Origin: Pyrinomonadaceae bacterium
GTDB lineage: Bacteria > Acidobacteriota > Blastocatellia > Pyrinomonadales > Pyrinomonadaceae
Assembly: GCA_026129865.1 (NCBI GenBank)
Contig: JAHCHG010000007.1
Span: 62,001-126,000 of the forward strand
Length of the DNA stretch: 64,000 bases
Reading direction: 5' to 3'
The number at the start of each line of letters is the position of its first letter. Positions within the stretch are counted from its first letter, which is position 1. Made by a program: the position numbers and the translations under genes. The notes below the pieces were generated by a model. The model had not been told where the DNA came from. It did not search any database and saw only the letters and a list, made by a program, of their open reading frames with translations. Below are positions 54,343 to 63,161 of the stretch, piece by piece.

Positions 54343-55569
54343 TTGTCAGTAATTAAACCATTTCGCGCTTTGCGACCCGTCGAGGAAAAGGCAAAGCAGG
54401 TTTCCTGTGTGCCGTATGACGTGGTGCACGAACATGAGGTCCGCGAATTTATTGCGGAAAATCCGCTCAGCTTTCTTCGCGTAACACGTCCGGAAGCCGA
54501 ATTTTCGCCGCAGCAGAATCCGGATAACCCGGAAGTTTTTGCTAGAGCGCAGAAAAATTTGCGCGAATTTATCGATCAAAACATTTTTTCAACCGAAGAC
54601 GATCCGGCAATTTATCTCTATCGTCTGGCAAGCGACGGGCATTCTCAAACCGGTGTCGTTGCATGTTGTTCGCTGGACGAATACGAATCGGGTCTGATCA
54701 AAAAGCACGAAAAAACGCGCCCTGACAAGGTTGAAGACAGAACCGCGCACATGGTTTCGCTAAGGGCACAAAGCGGTTTGATTTTTCTCGCTTTTCGCGG
54801 AACCGATCAAACAAAAAAATTGATCGGCGATGCGGTCGAAAATGCTCCGCTTTACGATTTTTACTGCACGAACGGCGTCCGGCAGACGATTTGGAAGGTC
54901 GATCGAAACGAAGATTTTATCTCGGCGTTCGAACAGATCCCGGCGCTTTACATTGCCGACGGACATCACCGGGTTGAGAGCGCAAATCTGGCGCGAAAGA
55001 TCCTTCGCGATCAAAACCCGCACCATAACGGAACCGAAGATTACAACTTTATCGTCGCCGGAATTTTTCCGGCGGATGACCTGAAAATTTTGGCGTATAA
55101 CCGCGTCGTTAAGGATCTGAACGGGCTTTCGGAAGCTGAATTTTTAGAAAAATTGGGCGAAAGTTTTCACGTTTCCGAAACTGAAGAAAAAGAGCCCGCA
55201 CAGCACGGCGATATCTGTATGTATCTGGGAAAACGCTGGTATAAGCTGCGTTTTGCCGTCGATTTTATCCGTGAACCGGATCCGATCGAACGGCTCGATG
55301 TCAGCATTTTGCAGGATTATATTTTAAAACCGATCCTCGGGATCGAAGATGCGCGAACGAACAAACGGATAAACTTTATCGGCGGAATTCGCGGAACTTC
55401 CGAACTTGAAAAAGCCGTCGACAGCGGCGGACAAGCCGTAGCATTTTCGATGTTTCCGACGACAATGGACGATCTTTTCGCCGTTTCTGACATGGATGCG
55501 ATAATGCCGCCGAAATCGACCTGGTTCGAACCGAAGCTAAAAGACGGTTTGCTCGTTCATCTAATTTGA
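54343..55569 (+). CDS. DUF1015 family protein
   Basis: 408 residues. The start is a TTG at 54343 with GGGAG 10 nt upstream; no ATG fits. SVIKPFRALRPVEEKAKQVS, CVPYDVVHEHEVREFI, FLRVTRPEAEF, RPDKVEDRTAHMVSLRAQ and IADGHHRVESANLARK are hallmarks of the family. Its function is not established; it often lies near serine-biosynthesis genes. The His-rich DGHHR motif suggests a ligand or metal site. Confidence 0.9.
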   Translation: MSVIKPFRALRPVEEKAKQVSCVPYDVVHEHEVREFIAENPLSFLRVTRPEAEFSPQQNPDNPEVFARAQKNLREFIDQNIFSTEDDPAIYLYRLASDGHSQTGVVACCSLDEYESGLIKKHEKTRPDKVEDRTAHMVSLRAQSGLIFLAFRGTDQTKKLIGDAVENAPLYDFYCTNGVRQTIWKVDRNEDFISAFEQIPALYIADGHHRVESANLARKILRDQNPHHNGTEDYNFIVAGIFPADDLKILAYNRVVKDLNGLSEAEFLEKLGESFHVSETEEKEPAQHGDICMYLGKRWYKLRFAVDFIREPDPIERLDVSILQDYILKPILGIEDARTNKRINFIGGIRGTSELEKAVDSGGQAVAFSMFPTTMDDLFAVSDMDAIMPPKSTWFEPKLKDGLLVHLI

Positions 55570-55594
55570 ACGGCGGATCGCGATAAATGGTGAT

Positions 55595-56149
55595 ATGGGT
55601 GTAAAAATCGAAACATCGCGCCTGATCATCCGCCCGTTCGAAGACCGCGACGCAGACTGCGTATTCGCTCTTAGAAGCGATCCGGAAATAATGCGTTTCA
55701 TACGCAAACCGCAGCAAAATCGGGAAGAATCGATCGCATGGATAAAACTGATATCGAGCCGCTGGAACTCGGAAGGAATCGGTTTTTCTGCAGTAACGCT
55801 AAAGAAAAACGGAACTTTGATCGGTTGGTGCGGGCTCTGGCGTTTGAAGGAAACCGGCGAAATGGAAGTCGGATATGCGATAGCACAAAAGTTCTGGAAA
55901 AACGGTTACGCATCCGAAGCTGCAGACGCATTTTTGAAATACGGTTTTGAAAACCTGGGTCTTGAAGAGATCGTTGCCGTCGCAGATCCTTTGAATGAGG
56001 CTTCGCAGAAAGTGATGAAGCGGCTTGGAATGAACTACGACTACGCCGGCGAATTTTACGGGCGTGAACTGGTGCATTATTCGCTGACTTCCGACGAATG
56101 GAAGGCTATTGCTTCCGAAAACGCACAAGGGAACGATGACGATTCTTGA
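55595..56149 (+). CDS. GNAT acetyltransferase, RimJ/RimL type
   Basis: 184 residues. IETSRLIIRPFEDRDADCVF, the FSAVTLKKNGTLIGWCGLWR strand pair, MEVGYAIAQKFWKNGYASEA (acetyl-CoA loop) and NEASQKVMKRLGMNYDYAG are typical. It is likely to acetylate a protein N-terminus or a small amine. The next gene, another GNAT, starts 14 nt before its end, so they are coupled paralogues. Confidence 0.9.
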   Translation: MGVKIETSRLIIRPFEDRDADCVFALRSDPEIMRFIRKPQQNREESIAWIKLISSRWNSEGIGFSAVTLKKNGTLIGWCGLWRLKETGEMEVGYAIAQKFWKNGYASEAADAFLKYGFENLGLEEIVAVADPLNEASQKVMKRLGMNYDYAGEFYGRELVHYSLTSDEWKAIASENAQGNDDDS

Positions 56150-56672
56150 AACCGACCGGTTGGTGATCAGAAAATTTGAACCCGACGATCTTGCCGCGCT
56201 GATCGCGTTTCGCACCGATCCGCGTGTCAGTAAATATCTCGGCGGTGCTAAAATTCAAAACCCCGATTCGTTAAAGGAACGTCTCCGGTTTTATATCGAT
56301 TGCTGCGACACACACGGATTCGGAATGTCTGCCGCAATTTGGAAGGAAACCGGCGAATTGATCGGCGCATGCGGTTTGCAGCCGCTTGAAAACACAGGCG
56401 AAACCGACGTCGGCTACAGTTTTGCTTATCCGTTTTGGGGCAAAGGACTCGCGACCGAATGCGCTAAAGCCTGGCTTCGTTTAGGCTTTACAAAGTTTGA
56501 GCTTCCGCGGATTGCTGCCGTCGCACAGACCGGAAATTCGGCGTCGCAAAATGTCATGAAAAAGCTTGGAATGCGGTTTGTGAAAAACGCCGGGCATTAC
56601 GGATTAAACTGCGCCTATTACTTAGTAGAGCGCGAAGAGTTTCTTCAGAGATTTGGAGGAGAAAATGAGTGA
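56136..56672 (+). CDS. GNAT acetyltransferase, RimJ/RimL type (second copy)
   Basis: 178 residues from ATG 56136 (AAGGG upstream; the frame extends to 56109). ILETDRLVIRKFEPDDLAAL, GFGMSAAIWKETGELIGACG, DVGYSFAYPFWGKGLATECA and NSASQNVMKKLGMRFVKNAG parallel the previous gene closely. It overlaps that gene by 14 nt and the next by 8 nt. Substrate unknown. Confidence 0.9.
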   Translation: MTILETDRLVIRKFEPDDLAALIAFRTDPRVSKYLGGAKIQNPDSLKERLRFYIDCCDTHGFGMSAAIWKETGELIGACGLQPLENTGETDVGYSFAYPFWGKGLATECAKAWLRLGFTKFELPRIAAVAQTGNSASQNVMKKLGMRFVKNAGHYGLNCAYYLVEREEFLQRFGGENE

Positions 56673-57186
56673 AAACGGCTTCAAAATCAACTATCCAAAG
56701 CTGATCTTCGCGATCTTGCTCTCAATCTACTTCTTCTCGGTCGCATACGCTCCGTTAAACGGAAGCTATCTTGATCTTGTCGATCTTCCCATTCACGAAG
56801 CCGGACATCTGTTCTTTAGACCCCTTGGCGATTTTATGATGATCGCCGGCGGAACCTTGTTCCAGTTGATCGTTCCCGCCATATTCGTCGGGTATTTTTT
56901 CTGGAAAGAACAGTATTATTCCGCCGCGGCAGTTCTCTTCTGGCTCGGGCAAAGCTTTTTGAACGTCTATGTTTACGCAAACGACGCGATCGTTATGAGG
57001 CTTGTTTTACTGGGCGGATTTACCGGTTCTGAAGGCGCGTTTCACGATTGGAACTTTATGCTTCGCGAGTTGGGTTTGATAAACTCGACGGCGACGGTCG
57101 CGGGTTTGATCCGTCTGACCGGTACGCTCCTGATAATTGCGGCAGCGGTCCTGACGGTCAGATTTTCGTTCAGCAAAGATAAATGA
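56665..57186 (+). CDS. Membrane protein with HExxH motif (putative M50-like)
   Basis: 173 residues from ATG 56665 (GGAGG upstream). About five helices. DLPIHEAGHLFFRPLGDF carries an HEAGH (HExxH) zinc-site motif at residues 44-48 at the end of helix 1, followed by MMIAGGTLFQLIVPAIFV, like the site-2-protease/M50 layout. The second zinc ligand (NxxPxxxxDG) is not clearly seen. It overlaps the GNAT gene by 8 nt and the SDR gene by 4 nt. Confidence 0.7.
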   Translation: MSENGFKINYPKLIFAILLSIYFFSVAYAPLNGSYLDLVDLPIHEAGHLFFRPLGDFMMIAGGTLFQLIVPAIFVGYFFWKEQYYSAAAVLFWLGQSFLNVYVYANDAIVMRLVLLGGFTGSEGAFHDWNFMLRELGLINSTATVAGLIRLTGTLLIIAAAVLTVRFSFSKDK

Positions 57187-57983
57187 AAGCAACTCTAATT
57201 ACCGGCGCATCGGGCGGAATCGGCGAAGCCTTCGCACGTAAGCTCGCCGCTAAAGGACATAATCTTGTTCTGGTCGCGCGGACCGAAAACAAACTTGCGG
57301 CGATCTGCGATGAGTTAAAGTCGGAGTTCGAGATCGAAGCGCATTATATTGCCGTCGATCTGACCGAGTTTCAATCGGACACGCAGCTTTTTGCGGAAAC
57401 GGAAAAACATGGTCTGGAGATCGACTGTCTGATAAATAACGCGGGTTACGGAACGATCGGTGATTTTTCCGATCTCGATCTTGAGAACGAACTTCGGATG
57501 ATCACGCTCAATATAATGGCGCTTGTCGCCCTGACGCACCGATATCTGGCACCGATGCGGGAGCGCCGCGAAGGTGTCATTATCAATGTTTCATCGACAG
57601 CCAGCTTTCAGCCGATCCCCTACTTTGCAACTTATGCGGCGACAAAAGCTTTTGTGACATCATTTAGCGAGGCGATCGCGGAAGAAAACCGGAAGTTTGG
57701 AATTAGGATCCTGAATCTTTGTCCGGGTCCGACTGAAACCGGATTTTTTGAAGCGGCGAAAATGGACAGTAAAGCCAAAAAGGCGTTTGCTTCGAAAGGA
57801 ATACAAACACCGGAAGATGTTGTGGATACAGCACTTGAGGCGATAGATCGGGGAAAAACAACGGTCATCTCAGGATGGGTAAACTATGTAATATCGATTT
57901 TCGGATACGCGGCGCCTGATTGGCTGGTTTCAAGATTCATGGCGAGGCAGCTTCGTTCAAGATTTACACCTACTAACAAATAG
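57183..57983 (+). CDS. Short-chain dehydrogenase/reductase (SDR)
   Basis: 266 residues. Nucleotide motif TLITGASGGIGEAFARKLA; NNAGYG; catalytic Ser in NVSSTASF and the YxxxK motif YAATKAF; CPGPTETGF. The C-terminus has a hydrophobic stretch (YVISIFGYAAPDWLV), as in membrane-associated lipid-modifying SDRs (DltE/YqjQ-like). It overlaps the preceding gene by ATGA and abuts the MBL gene. Confidence 0.92.
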   Translation: MKATLITGASGGIGEAFARKLAAKGHNLVLVARTENKLAAICDELKSEFEIEAHYIAVDLTEFQSDTQLFAETEKHGLEIDCLINNAGYGTIGDFSDLDLENELRMITLNIMALVALTHRYLAPMRERREGVIINVSSTASFQPIPYFATYAATKAFVTSFSEAIAEENRKFGIRILNLCPGPTETGFFEAAKMDSKAKKAFASKGIQTPEDVVDTALEAIDRGKTTVISGWVNYVISIFGYAAPDWLVSRFMARQLRSRFTPTNK

Positions 57984-58805
57984 ATGAAATTTACAGTTCT
58001 CGGCAGCGGTTCAACGGGAAATTCAGTTCTGATAGCGACTGAAAAAACGAAAGTGCTGATAGATGCAGGACTTAGCGCAAAGCAGATCCTGCTTCGTCTT
58101 GCTGCCGTCGGTGTCGATTTCGCCGATCTCGACGCCGTTCTGATCACGCATGAACACAGCGATCACGCCGGCGGCTTGCGCGTTTTGCTTAAAACTCTCA
58201 AATGTCCGGTTTACATTTCCGGAAAAACCCACGACGCATATTTGCGCGACCGCAAGACCATCAACAACGAAGCGAAAAAACGTGCCGATGCGATCGCCGA
58301 CCGGACAGTCGAGATCGAATCGGACCGCGGGTTTTGTATCGGCGAAATGGATTTCGAACCGTTTTCGGTTCCGCATGACGCTGCGGATAATTTCGGATTC
58401 GTCGCCAAAAATCGCGGAGTCAGGATCGCAACATTAATGGATTTCGGATGCTTTACACCGCTGATAAATGAAAAACTTGCGGGATGCGACGGCATAATCG
58501 TCGAATCGAATCATAGTCTCGATATGCTGAAAGCCTGCGACATTTACAGCTGGGAACTGAAACAGCGGATAGCGTCGCGAACCGGGCATTTATCGAACGA
58601 AGATCTTTCAACGTGGCTAGAAAACGAGTTTGACGGCTCGGCGCGCAACATTGTACTTGCGCATTTGTCGCAAAAAGCGAACGAACCGAATCTGGCAAAA
58701 TTGACCGCGCAAACGGCGCTTGACGCACGCAGCCCCCTTTTTCGTGCGGAAACGCGGCTCACAATTTCTTACGACCGGTCGCCGACCGATTGGATCGAAT
58801 ATTGA
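57984..58805 (+). CDS. MBL-fold hydrolase, YycJ/WalJ-like
   Basis: 273 residues. MKFTVLGSGSTGNSVLIATE and the metal motif ITHEHSDHAGG (His56, His58, Asp60, His61), PHDAADNFGF, ATLMDFGCFTP, ESNHSLDML and RTGHLSNED match the YycJ group of exonuclease-like metallo-beta-lactamase-fold enzymes. It follows the SDR gene with no gap. Confidence 0.92.
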   Translation: MKFTVLGSGSTGNSVLIATEKTKVLIDAGLSAKQILLRLAAVGVDFADLDAVLITHEHSDHAGGLRVLLKTLKCPVYISGKTHDAYLRDRKTINNEAKKRADAIADRTVEIESDRGFCIGEMDFEPFSVPHDAADNFGFVAKNRGVRIATLMDFGCFTPLINEKLAGCDGIIVESNHSLDMLKACDIYSWELKQRIASRTGHLSNEDLSTWLENEFDGSARNIVLAHLSQKANEPNLAKLTAQTALDARSPLFRAETRLTISYDRSPTDWIEY

Positions 58806-58856
58806 TCTTTCAAGACCGATTTCGCCTGAAAATCAAACATGCTAAACTCTTTGCTT

Positions 58857-59354
58857 ATGGCTGAGAGTCTTTTCGTGCCGGAAACGTCGAACCGGAAATT
58901 GATCTATGACGAGATCGTGCCGCAGATCGAATCGCTGGTTTCAGGCGAATCGGACCTGACGGCGAACCTCGGCAACATTGCCGCCGCGCTGAAAGAAGCG
59001 TTTGGCTTTTTTTGGATCGGTTTTTATGTGCGAAAAGAAGATCAACTTGTATTGAACGCCTTTCAGGGTCCGATCGCCTGCACGAGAATCGATTTTGGAA
59101 AAGGAGTTTGCGGGCACTGTTATTCAACGGCGAAAACGGAGATCGTTCCGAACGTCGATGAATTTCCCGGGCATATTGTCTGCAGTTCCCGGGCGAGAAG
59201 CGAGATCGTGTTACCGGTTTTCGGCGCGGACGGCTCGGTCGAAATGGTTTTGGATGTAGATAGCGACAAATTCGGCGATTTTTCCGAAACAGACGCCGAA
59301 GGACTCGGGAGAATCGTAAAGATCGTCGAAAAATTGATCGGTAAAAAACTATGA
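58857..59354 (+). CDS. msrC: Free methionine-(R)-sulfoxide reductase (GAF-domain fRMsr)
   Basis: 165 residues from ATG 58857 (an ATG at 58839 is also possible). FWIGFYVRKEDQLVLNAFQG, GPIACTRIDFGKGVCGHCYS, EIVPNVDEFPGHIVCSS and SEIVLPVFGADGSVEMVLDV match fRMsr, with the three catalytic/resolving Cys (75, 85, 109 in this numbering) plus one extra Cys. It reduces free Met-R-sulfoxide. It overlaps the aldo/keto reductase gene by 4 nt. Confidence 0.92.
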   Translation: MAESLFVPETSNRKLIYDEIVPQIESLVSGESDLTANLGNIAAALKEAFGFFWIGFYVRKEDQLVLNAFQGPIACTRIDFGKGVCGHCYSTAKTEIVPNVDEFPGHIVCSSRARSEIVLPVFGADGSVEMVLDVDSDKFGDFSETDAEGLGRIVKIVEKLIGKKL

Positions 59355-60451
59355 AAGCGAAAGCAGCAACGCAGGAATCGACTGAAAAATTTGCCGCAAG
59401 ATTTTCCGGCGCGGCAAAAGGACATTTTCGCAAAGCCCAGGATCTGACGGTTTCGTCGCTCGGGATCGGCACGTATCTCGGGAATTGGGACGAAGCAACC
59501 GACCAGAGTTACAAAGACGCGGTTGAAAAATTTGTCGACTCGGGCGGCAATGTCATTGATACTGCTGCAAATTACCGCTTTCAACGCAGCGAGCGAAGCA
59601 TCGGTGAAGCACTTTCAAATTTAGCTGAGAAAGGATTTGAGCGCGGCGAAATAGTGATCTGTACAAAGGGCGGCTATCTGCCTTTTGACGGCGAACCGCC
59701 AACGGATGTTCGGGCATATTTTGAAGAAAATTTCGTAAAGACGGGAATCGCGACGTTTGACGATCTCGCCGGCGGAAGTCATTGCATGGCGCCGGGTTAT
59801 CTGCAAAACCAGATCGAACAATCGCTAAAGAATATGAATATCGATTCGATCGATGTTTATTATGTTCATAATCCTGAATCACAGCTTTCGGCGGTCGATA
59901 AGAATACTTTCGAAGTTCGTTTAAGCGCAGCATTTGAACTTCTGGAAGAGATGCGGTCGCAGGGAAAATTGAAATATTACGGTGCGGCGACCTGTAACGG
60001 ATTTCGGGTCGCGCCGCAGGATTCCGGCTATCATTCGCTGGAAAAAATGGTCAGCATTGCACGGCAGGTTGGCGGCGCAGACCACGGTTTTAAATTTGTT
60101 CAGCTGCCGTTCAATTTAATGATGCCGGAAGCGTACCTTTTGAATAACCAGGCATTTGACGGCAAAGCGATTTCAGCGATCGAAGCTGCGAAAAATCTTG
60201 GGGTTTCGGTAATGGCAAGCGCTTCGATCCTGCAGGGAAAGCTTTCTTCAAATTTGCCGGAAAATTTGCGCAGGATATTCGGAAATTTGGAAAGCGATGC
60301 TCAAACGAGCCTGCAGTTTGTTCGTTCGACGCCTGGAATTTCGACTGCGCTCGTTGGAATGTCGGACGTGGAACATGTCGCTGAAAACATGAAACTTTCA
60401 GATGTCGAACCGGCGAGCGAAGCAGATTTTCAGGAACTATTTACAAAGTGA
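59351..60451 (+). CDS. Aldo/keto reductase
   Basis: 366 residues. SSLGIGTYLGNWDEATD, GGNVIDTAANYRFQRSERSI (active Asp and Tyr), CTKGGYLPF (Lys), IDVYYVHNPESQL (His), NADP-binding GVSVMASASILQGKL and TPGISTALVGMSDVEHVAEN identify the family. Substrate unknown. It ends the tightly packed run that starts at 55595. The overlap with fRMsr suggests a redox or aldehyde-stress role, an inference. Confidence 0.9.
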   Translation: MKAKAATQESTEKFAARFSGAAKGHFRKAQDLTVSSLGIGTYLGNWDEATDQSYKDAVEKFVDSGGNVIDTAANYRFQRSERSIGEALSNLAEKGFERGEIVICTKGGYLPFDGEPPTDVRAYFEENFVKTGIATFDDLAGGSHCMAPGYLQNQIEQSLKNMNIDSIDVYYVHNPESQLSAVDKNTFEVRLSAAFELLEEMRSQGKLKYYGAATCNGFRVAPQDSGYHSLEKMVSIARQVGGADHGFKFVQLPFNLMMPEAYLLNNQAFDGKAISAIEAAKNLGVSVMASASILQGKLSSNLPENLRRIFGNLESDAQTSLQFVRSTPGISTALVGMSDVEHVAENMKLSDVEPASEADFQELFTK

Positions 60452-60456
60452 ACTAA

Positions 60457-60697
60457 AGTTGAAGAGCAAAAAGGTGAAAAGTTGAAAAAATAGAAAAGTT
60501 AAAAACTAGGACGGGCTTTTATCCGAGCGGGAGAAAAACACAGCGGAATGATCGGCGGATTTAGCTGCAACGCTGTGAACGGCGTGTTGATAAATTAAGC
60601 ATTCCCTGGCTATGATCTGTGTCGGCGACCATCGCGAGAAAATTACTAAATACTTTTCAACATTTACAATTTTCAACCTTTTAACCATTTAACCTGG
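60457..60697. repeat. AT-rich heptad-repeat element with inverted ends (MITE-like)
   Basis: The left end (60457-60516) repeats GTTGAAAAG/GTTAAAA-type words. The right end (60650-60697) carries the same words inverted (CTTTTCAAC, TTTTCAACC, TTTTAACC). The centre has about 130 bp of ordinary composition. No gene is present. The mirror-image ends suggest a small insertion element or a folding repeat. Confidence 0.4.
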
Positions 60698-60719
60698 CTC
60701 CGTTTTTTAGAGATTATTT

Positions 60720-61790
60720 ATGAATGGAATTGAATTTCCTTTATGGGTTTGGGGAACGTTTTTCGCGATCGTACTGATCGCTTTATTTGTTGACATTTTT
60801 ATCGTCAACCGCCACGCACATGTGCCTTCGCGAAAAGAAACCGTGACCTGGAGCATTGTTTGGATTTCGCTCGCGCTTGCGTTTAACGGTTTTGTTTACT
60901 GGGTCGTCAACGATCTTTACGGGCATGATGCCGCGCTTTTCAAAGCGAAAGAGTTTTTTACCGGATACCTCATCGAACTATCGCTTTCGGTCGATAATCT
61001 TTTCGTTTTTCTATTAATTTTCAGCTATTTTCAGGTTCCGAAAAAGTATCAGCACCGCGTGCTTTTCTGGGGAATTATGGGCGCGATCTTTATGCGCATG
61101 GGAATGATCTTTGCGGGAGCTGAACTTGTCGAAAGATTTCACGCGATACTCTATCTTTTCGGGGCTTTTCTGATCTACACCGGTCTAAAAATGTTTTCGG
61201 ACGATGAAGACGGATTTAATCCGGAAGAGAGCAAAATGGTGTCGCTGGTTACCCGCTATGTGCGCATTACGAAGAGATATGAAGGTGAAAAATTCATCAT
61301 CATCGAAGGCGGTAAGCGTGCGGGAACGCTGCTTTTGCTGGTTTTGATCGTTGTCGAGATCTCAGATGTCGTATTTGCGGTCGATTCGATTCCGGCGATC
61401 TTCGGAATTACGACCGACCGTTTTATCGTTTATACATCGAATATTTTTGCGATCCTCGGTTTGCGGACTTTCTTCTTTTTACTGGCTGATCTGGCGGACA
61501 AATTTCATTATTTGAAATACGGTTTGGCGACGGTTTTGACATTTATCGGTTTCAAAATGCTGACGCCGCTTTTAGCCGAAGGGTTGATATTAGTGCTCGG
61601 AACCGAAAACCAATCTGCGGTTGCCGTTTTCACAAAAAGGTTTGTCGCCGGCGATTTTAAGCAGGAGTTTATAAATATTTCGCTGGCTTTTGTGGTAATT
61701 GCCATCTTTTTGTCAGTGGTTTTATCGCTGGTTTTTCCGGCAAAGCAGGTTACAGCGAAAGAAAACTCGATAGAAAAACTGGATGAATAG
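60720..61790 (+). CDS. TerC/Alx-family membrane protein
   Basis: 356 residues with 9-10 membrane helices. VDIFIVNRHAHVPSRKET, GYLIELSLSVDNLFVFLLIF (DN motif), QHRVLFWGIMGAIFMRMGMI, VVEISDVVFAVDSIPAIFGI and YTSNIFAILGLRTFFF are diagnostic for Alx/TerC. The family exports manganese or protects metalloprotein loading. No yybP-ykoY riboswitch structure was seen upstream. Confidence 0.93.
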   Translation: MNGIEFPLWVWGTFFAIVLIALFVDIFIVNRHAHVPSRKETVTWSIVWISLALAFNGFVYWVVNDLYGHDAALFKAKEFFTGYLIELSLSVDNLFVFLLIFSYFQVPKKYQHRVLFWGIMGAIFMRMGMIFAGAELVERFHAILYLFGAFLIYTGLKMFSDDEDGFNPEESKMVSLVTRYVRITKRYEGEKFIIIEGGKRAGTLLLLVLIVVEISDVVFAVDSIPAIFGITTDRFIVYTSNIFAILGLRTFFFLLADLADKFHYLKYGLATVLTFIGFKMLTPLLAEGLILVLGTENQSAVAVFTKRFVAGDFKQEFINISLAFVVIAIFLSVVLSLVFPAKQVTAKENSIEKLDE

Positions 61791-61813
61791 CATATAATTG
61801 CCGTTGGTTTTTG

Positions 61814-63049
61814 ATGGAAAACAAGTACCGCAAATTTTACGTCGATTGGTGGAAGATCAAGAAAAGTACCGTTTACGGTGTTGTCGCGATCGTCGTTTTT
61901 GTCGCAGTGGTAACGGGCGGTATTTGGTGGTTATGGAATAACGACAGTATTCTCACAAATCAGCCGACCGAAGCCGGACCGAAAGACTCCGGAAAACTGA
62001 TCTATTTCGAAGGCGAAGTTCGCGTCATTCGCGCATCGACCCGCGAAACCGTTCTTGTAACGAAGGAAATATTTGTTTCCGCCGGAGATACGGTTCAGAC
62101 ACAGGCAGACGGACGGGCGAAAATTCAAATGATCGACGGTTCCGTTATTTCCGTCCGTCCGAACAGTACGGTTGTTATACGCAACAGCAATTCGCTTTTC
62201 GGCGGTAAAAACGTTCGCGTCGCGCTCGACGGCGGTCAGATCAATGTCCAAACACAGGATCAAACCGACGGAGAGAACGTTGTCGAGGTTCGAGAATCGG
62301 AAAACTATGTAAATCCTGAAACAGACGCCAGTTTTAACATCAATGAAAAAACGAACGGCGGCGAGATCAGGATCAGCCGCGGAAGCGTCGAAACAAAGAT
62401 CGGCGATCAAACCACGGTGATCAAAGAAAATGAATTTGCTTCGGTAAGCAACGGCAAGATCGCAAATCGTGAAAGTCTTGTAAATCCGCCGAAGCTTGTT
62501 TCGCCCGGATCCGGCGAACAGCTGTTGGCGGGTTCGAACGGAAGCGCGGGTGTGAATTTCCGTTGGGAAAGATCAGGCGGAATTGCGCCGTCGAGTTATA
62601 ACGTTCAGATCGCAAAATCGCCGTTCTTTATGTCCGATTCAATGATCCTCGTCCGCGATTCGATCAACTCACAAAGCATTTCGTTGGGGAGTATCGCGCC
62701 CGGAACATATTATTGGCGTGTTCGTGCAAGTACAAATTCAGGACAGGTAAGCGATTGGAGCGATCCCGGAAAATTTACCGTCATCCGCCGGTCTTCGGGC
62801 AACGTTATTACCGCCGGCGATTGGTCGGTCGAACCGCTCGGCGGCAGCATTTATCTTGTCAGCGGAAAAACAAAGCCGGGTTCGACCGTGCGCGTAGCCG
62901 GACGCGAGATATATGCTTCCGGCGACGGAACGTTCACCATTCAGATCTCTTCGAACTCGTCGATCGTCGGAATTGAGATCAGCGACGACCGCGGAAACCG
63001 GACGCGGTTTAATCTTTCTCTGACGACCGCGCGTGCGACAAAACTCTGA
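61814..63049 (+). CDS. FecR-domain membrane protein with Fn3-like repeat
   Basis: 411 residues from ATG 61814. A membrane helix lies at about 20-42, then a FecR domain (FEGEVRVIRASTRETVLVTK, GDTVQTQADGRAKIQMIDGS, VRPNSTVVIRNSNSLFGGKN), then RWERSGGIAPSSYNVQIAKS and GTYYWRVRASTNSGQVSDW (Fn3-like), and a carbohydrate-binding-type end (YLVSGKTKPGSTVRVAGREI). Without a TonB receptor gene nearby it is probably an envelope sensor or scaffold. It follows TerC by 23 nt. Confidence 0.88.
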   Translation: MENKYRKFYVDWWKIKKSTVYGVVAIVVFVAVVTGGIWWLWNNDSILTNQPTEAGPKDSGKLIYFEGEVRVIRASTRETVLVTKEIFVSAGDTVQTQADGRAKIQMIDGSVISVRPNSTVVIRNSNSLFGGKNVRVALDGGQINVQTQDQTDGENVVEVRESENYVNPETDASFNINEKTNGGEIRISRGSVETKIGDQTTVIKENEFASVSNGKIANRESLVNPPKLVSPGSGEQLLAGSNGSAGVNFRWERSGGIAPSSYNVQIAKSPFFMSDSMILVRDSINSQSISLGSIAPGTYYWRVRASTNSGQVSDWSDPGKFTVIRRSSGNVITAGDWSVEPLGGSIYLVSGKTKPGSTVRVAGREIYASGDGTFTIQISSNSSIVGIEISDDRGNRTRFNLSLTTARATKL

Positions 63050-63161
63050 TCGACCCCAGCTGAACTAAACGCAACCTTGAACGCCGACCAAACAGCCTTT
63101 AGACTCAATATAGACGCGATGGTTCCGGAAGACGGGGCAGATTAAAAATCGCGAAGGTTGA

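Noticed and set aside
58855-59472. Minus-strand frame of 205 codons
   Set aside because: It lies opposite clear fRMsr and aldo/keto reductase genes. The product is Arg/Ser-rich with no family features.
60506-60688. 60-codon minus frame in the repeat element
   Set aside because: It falls in the heptad repeat with no ribosome binding site or homology.
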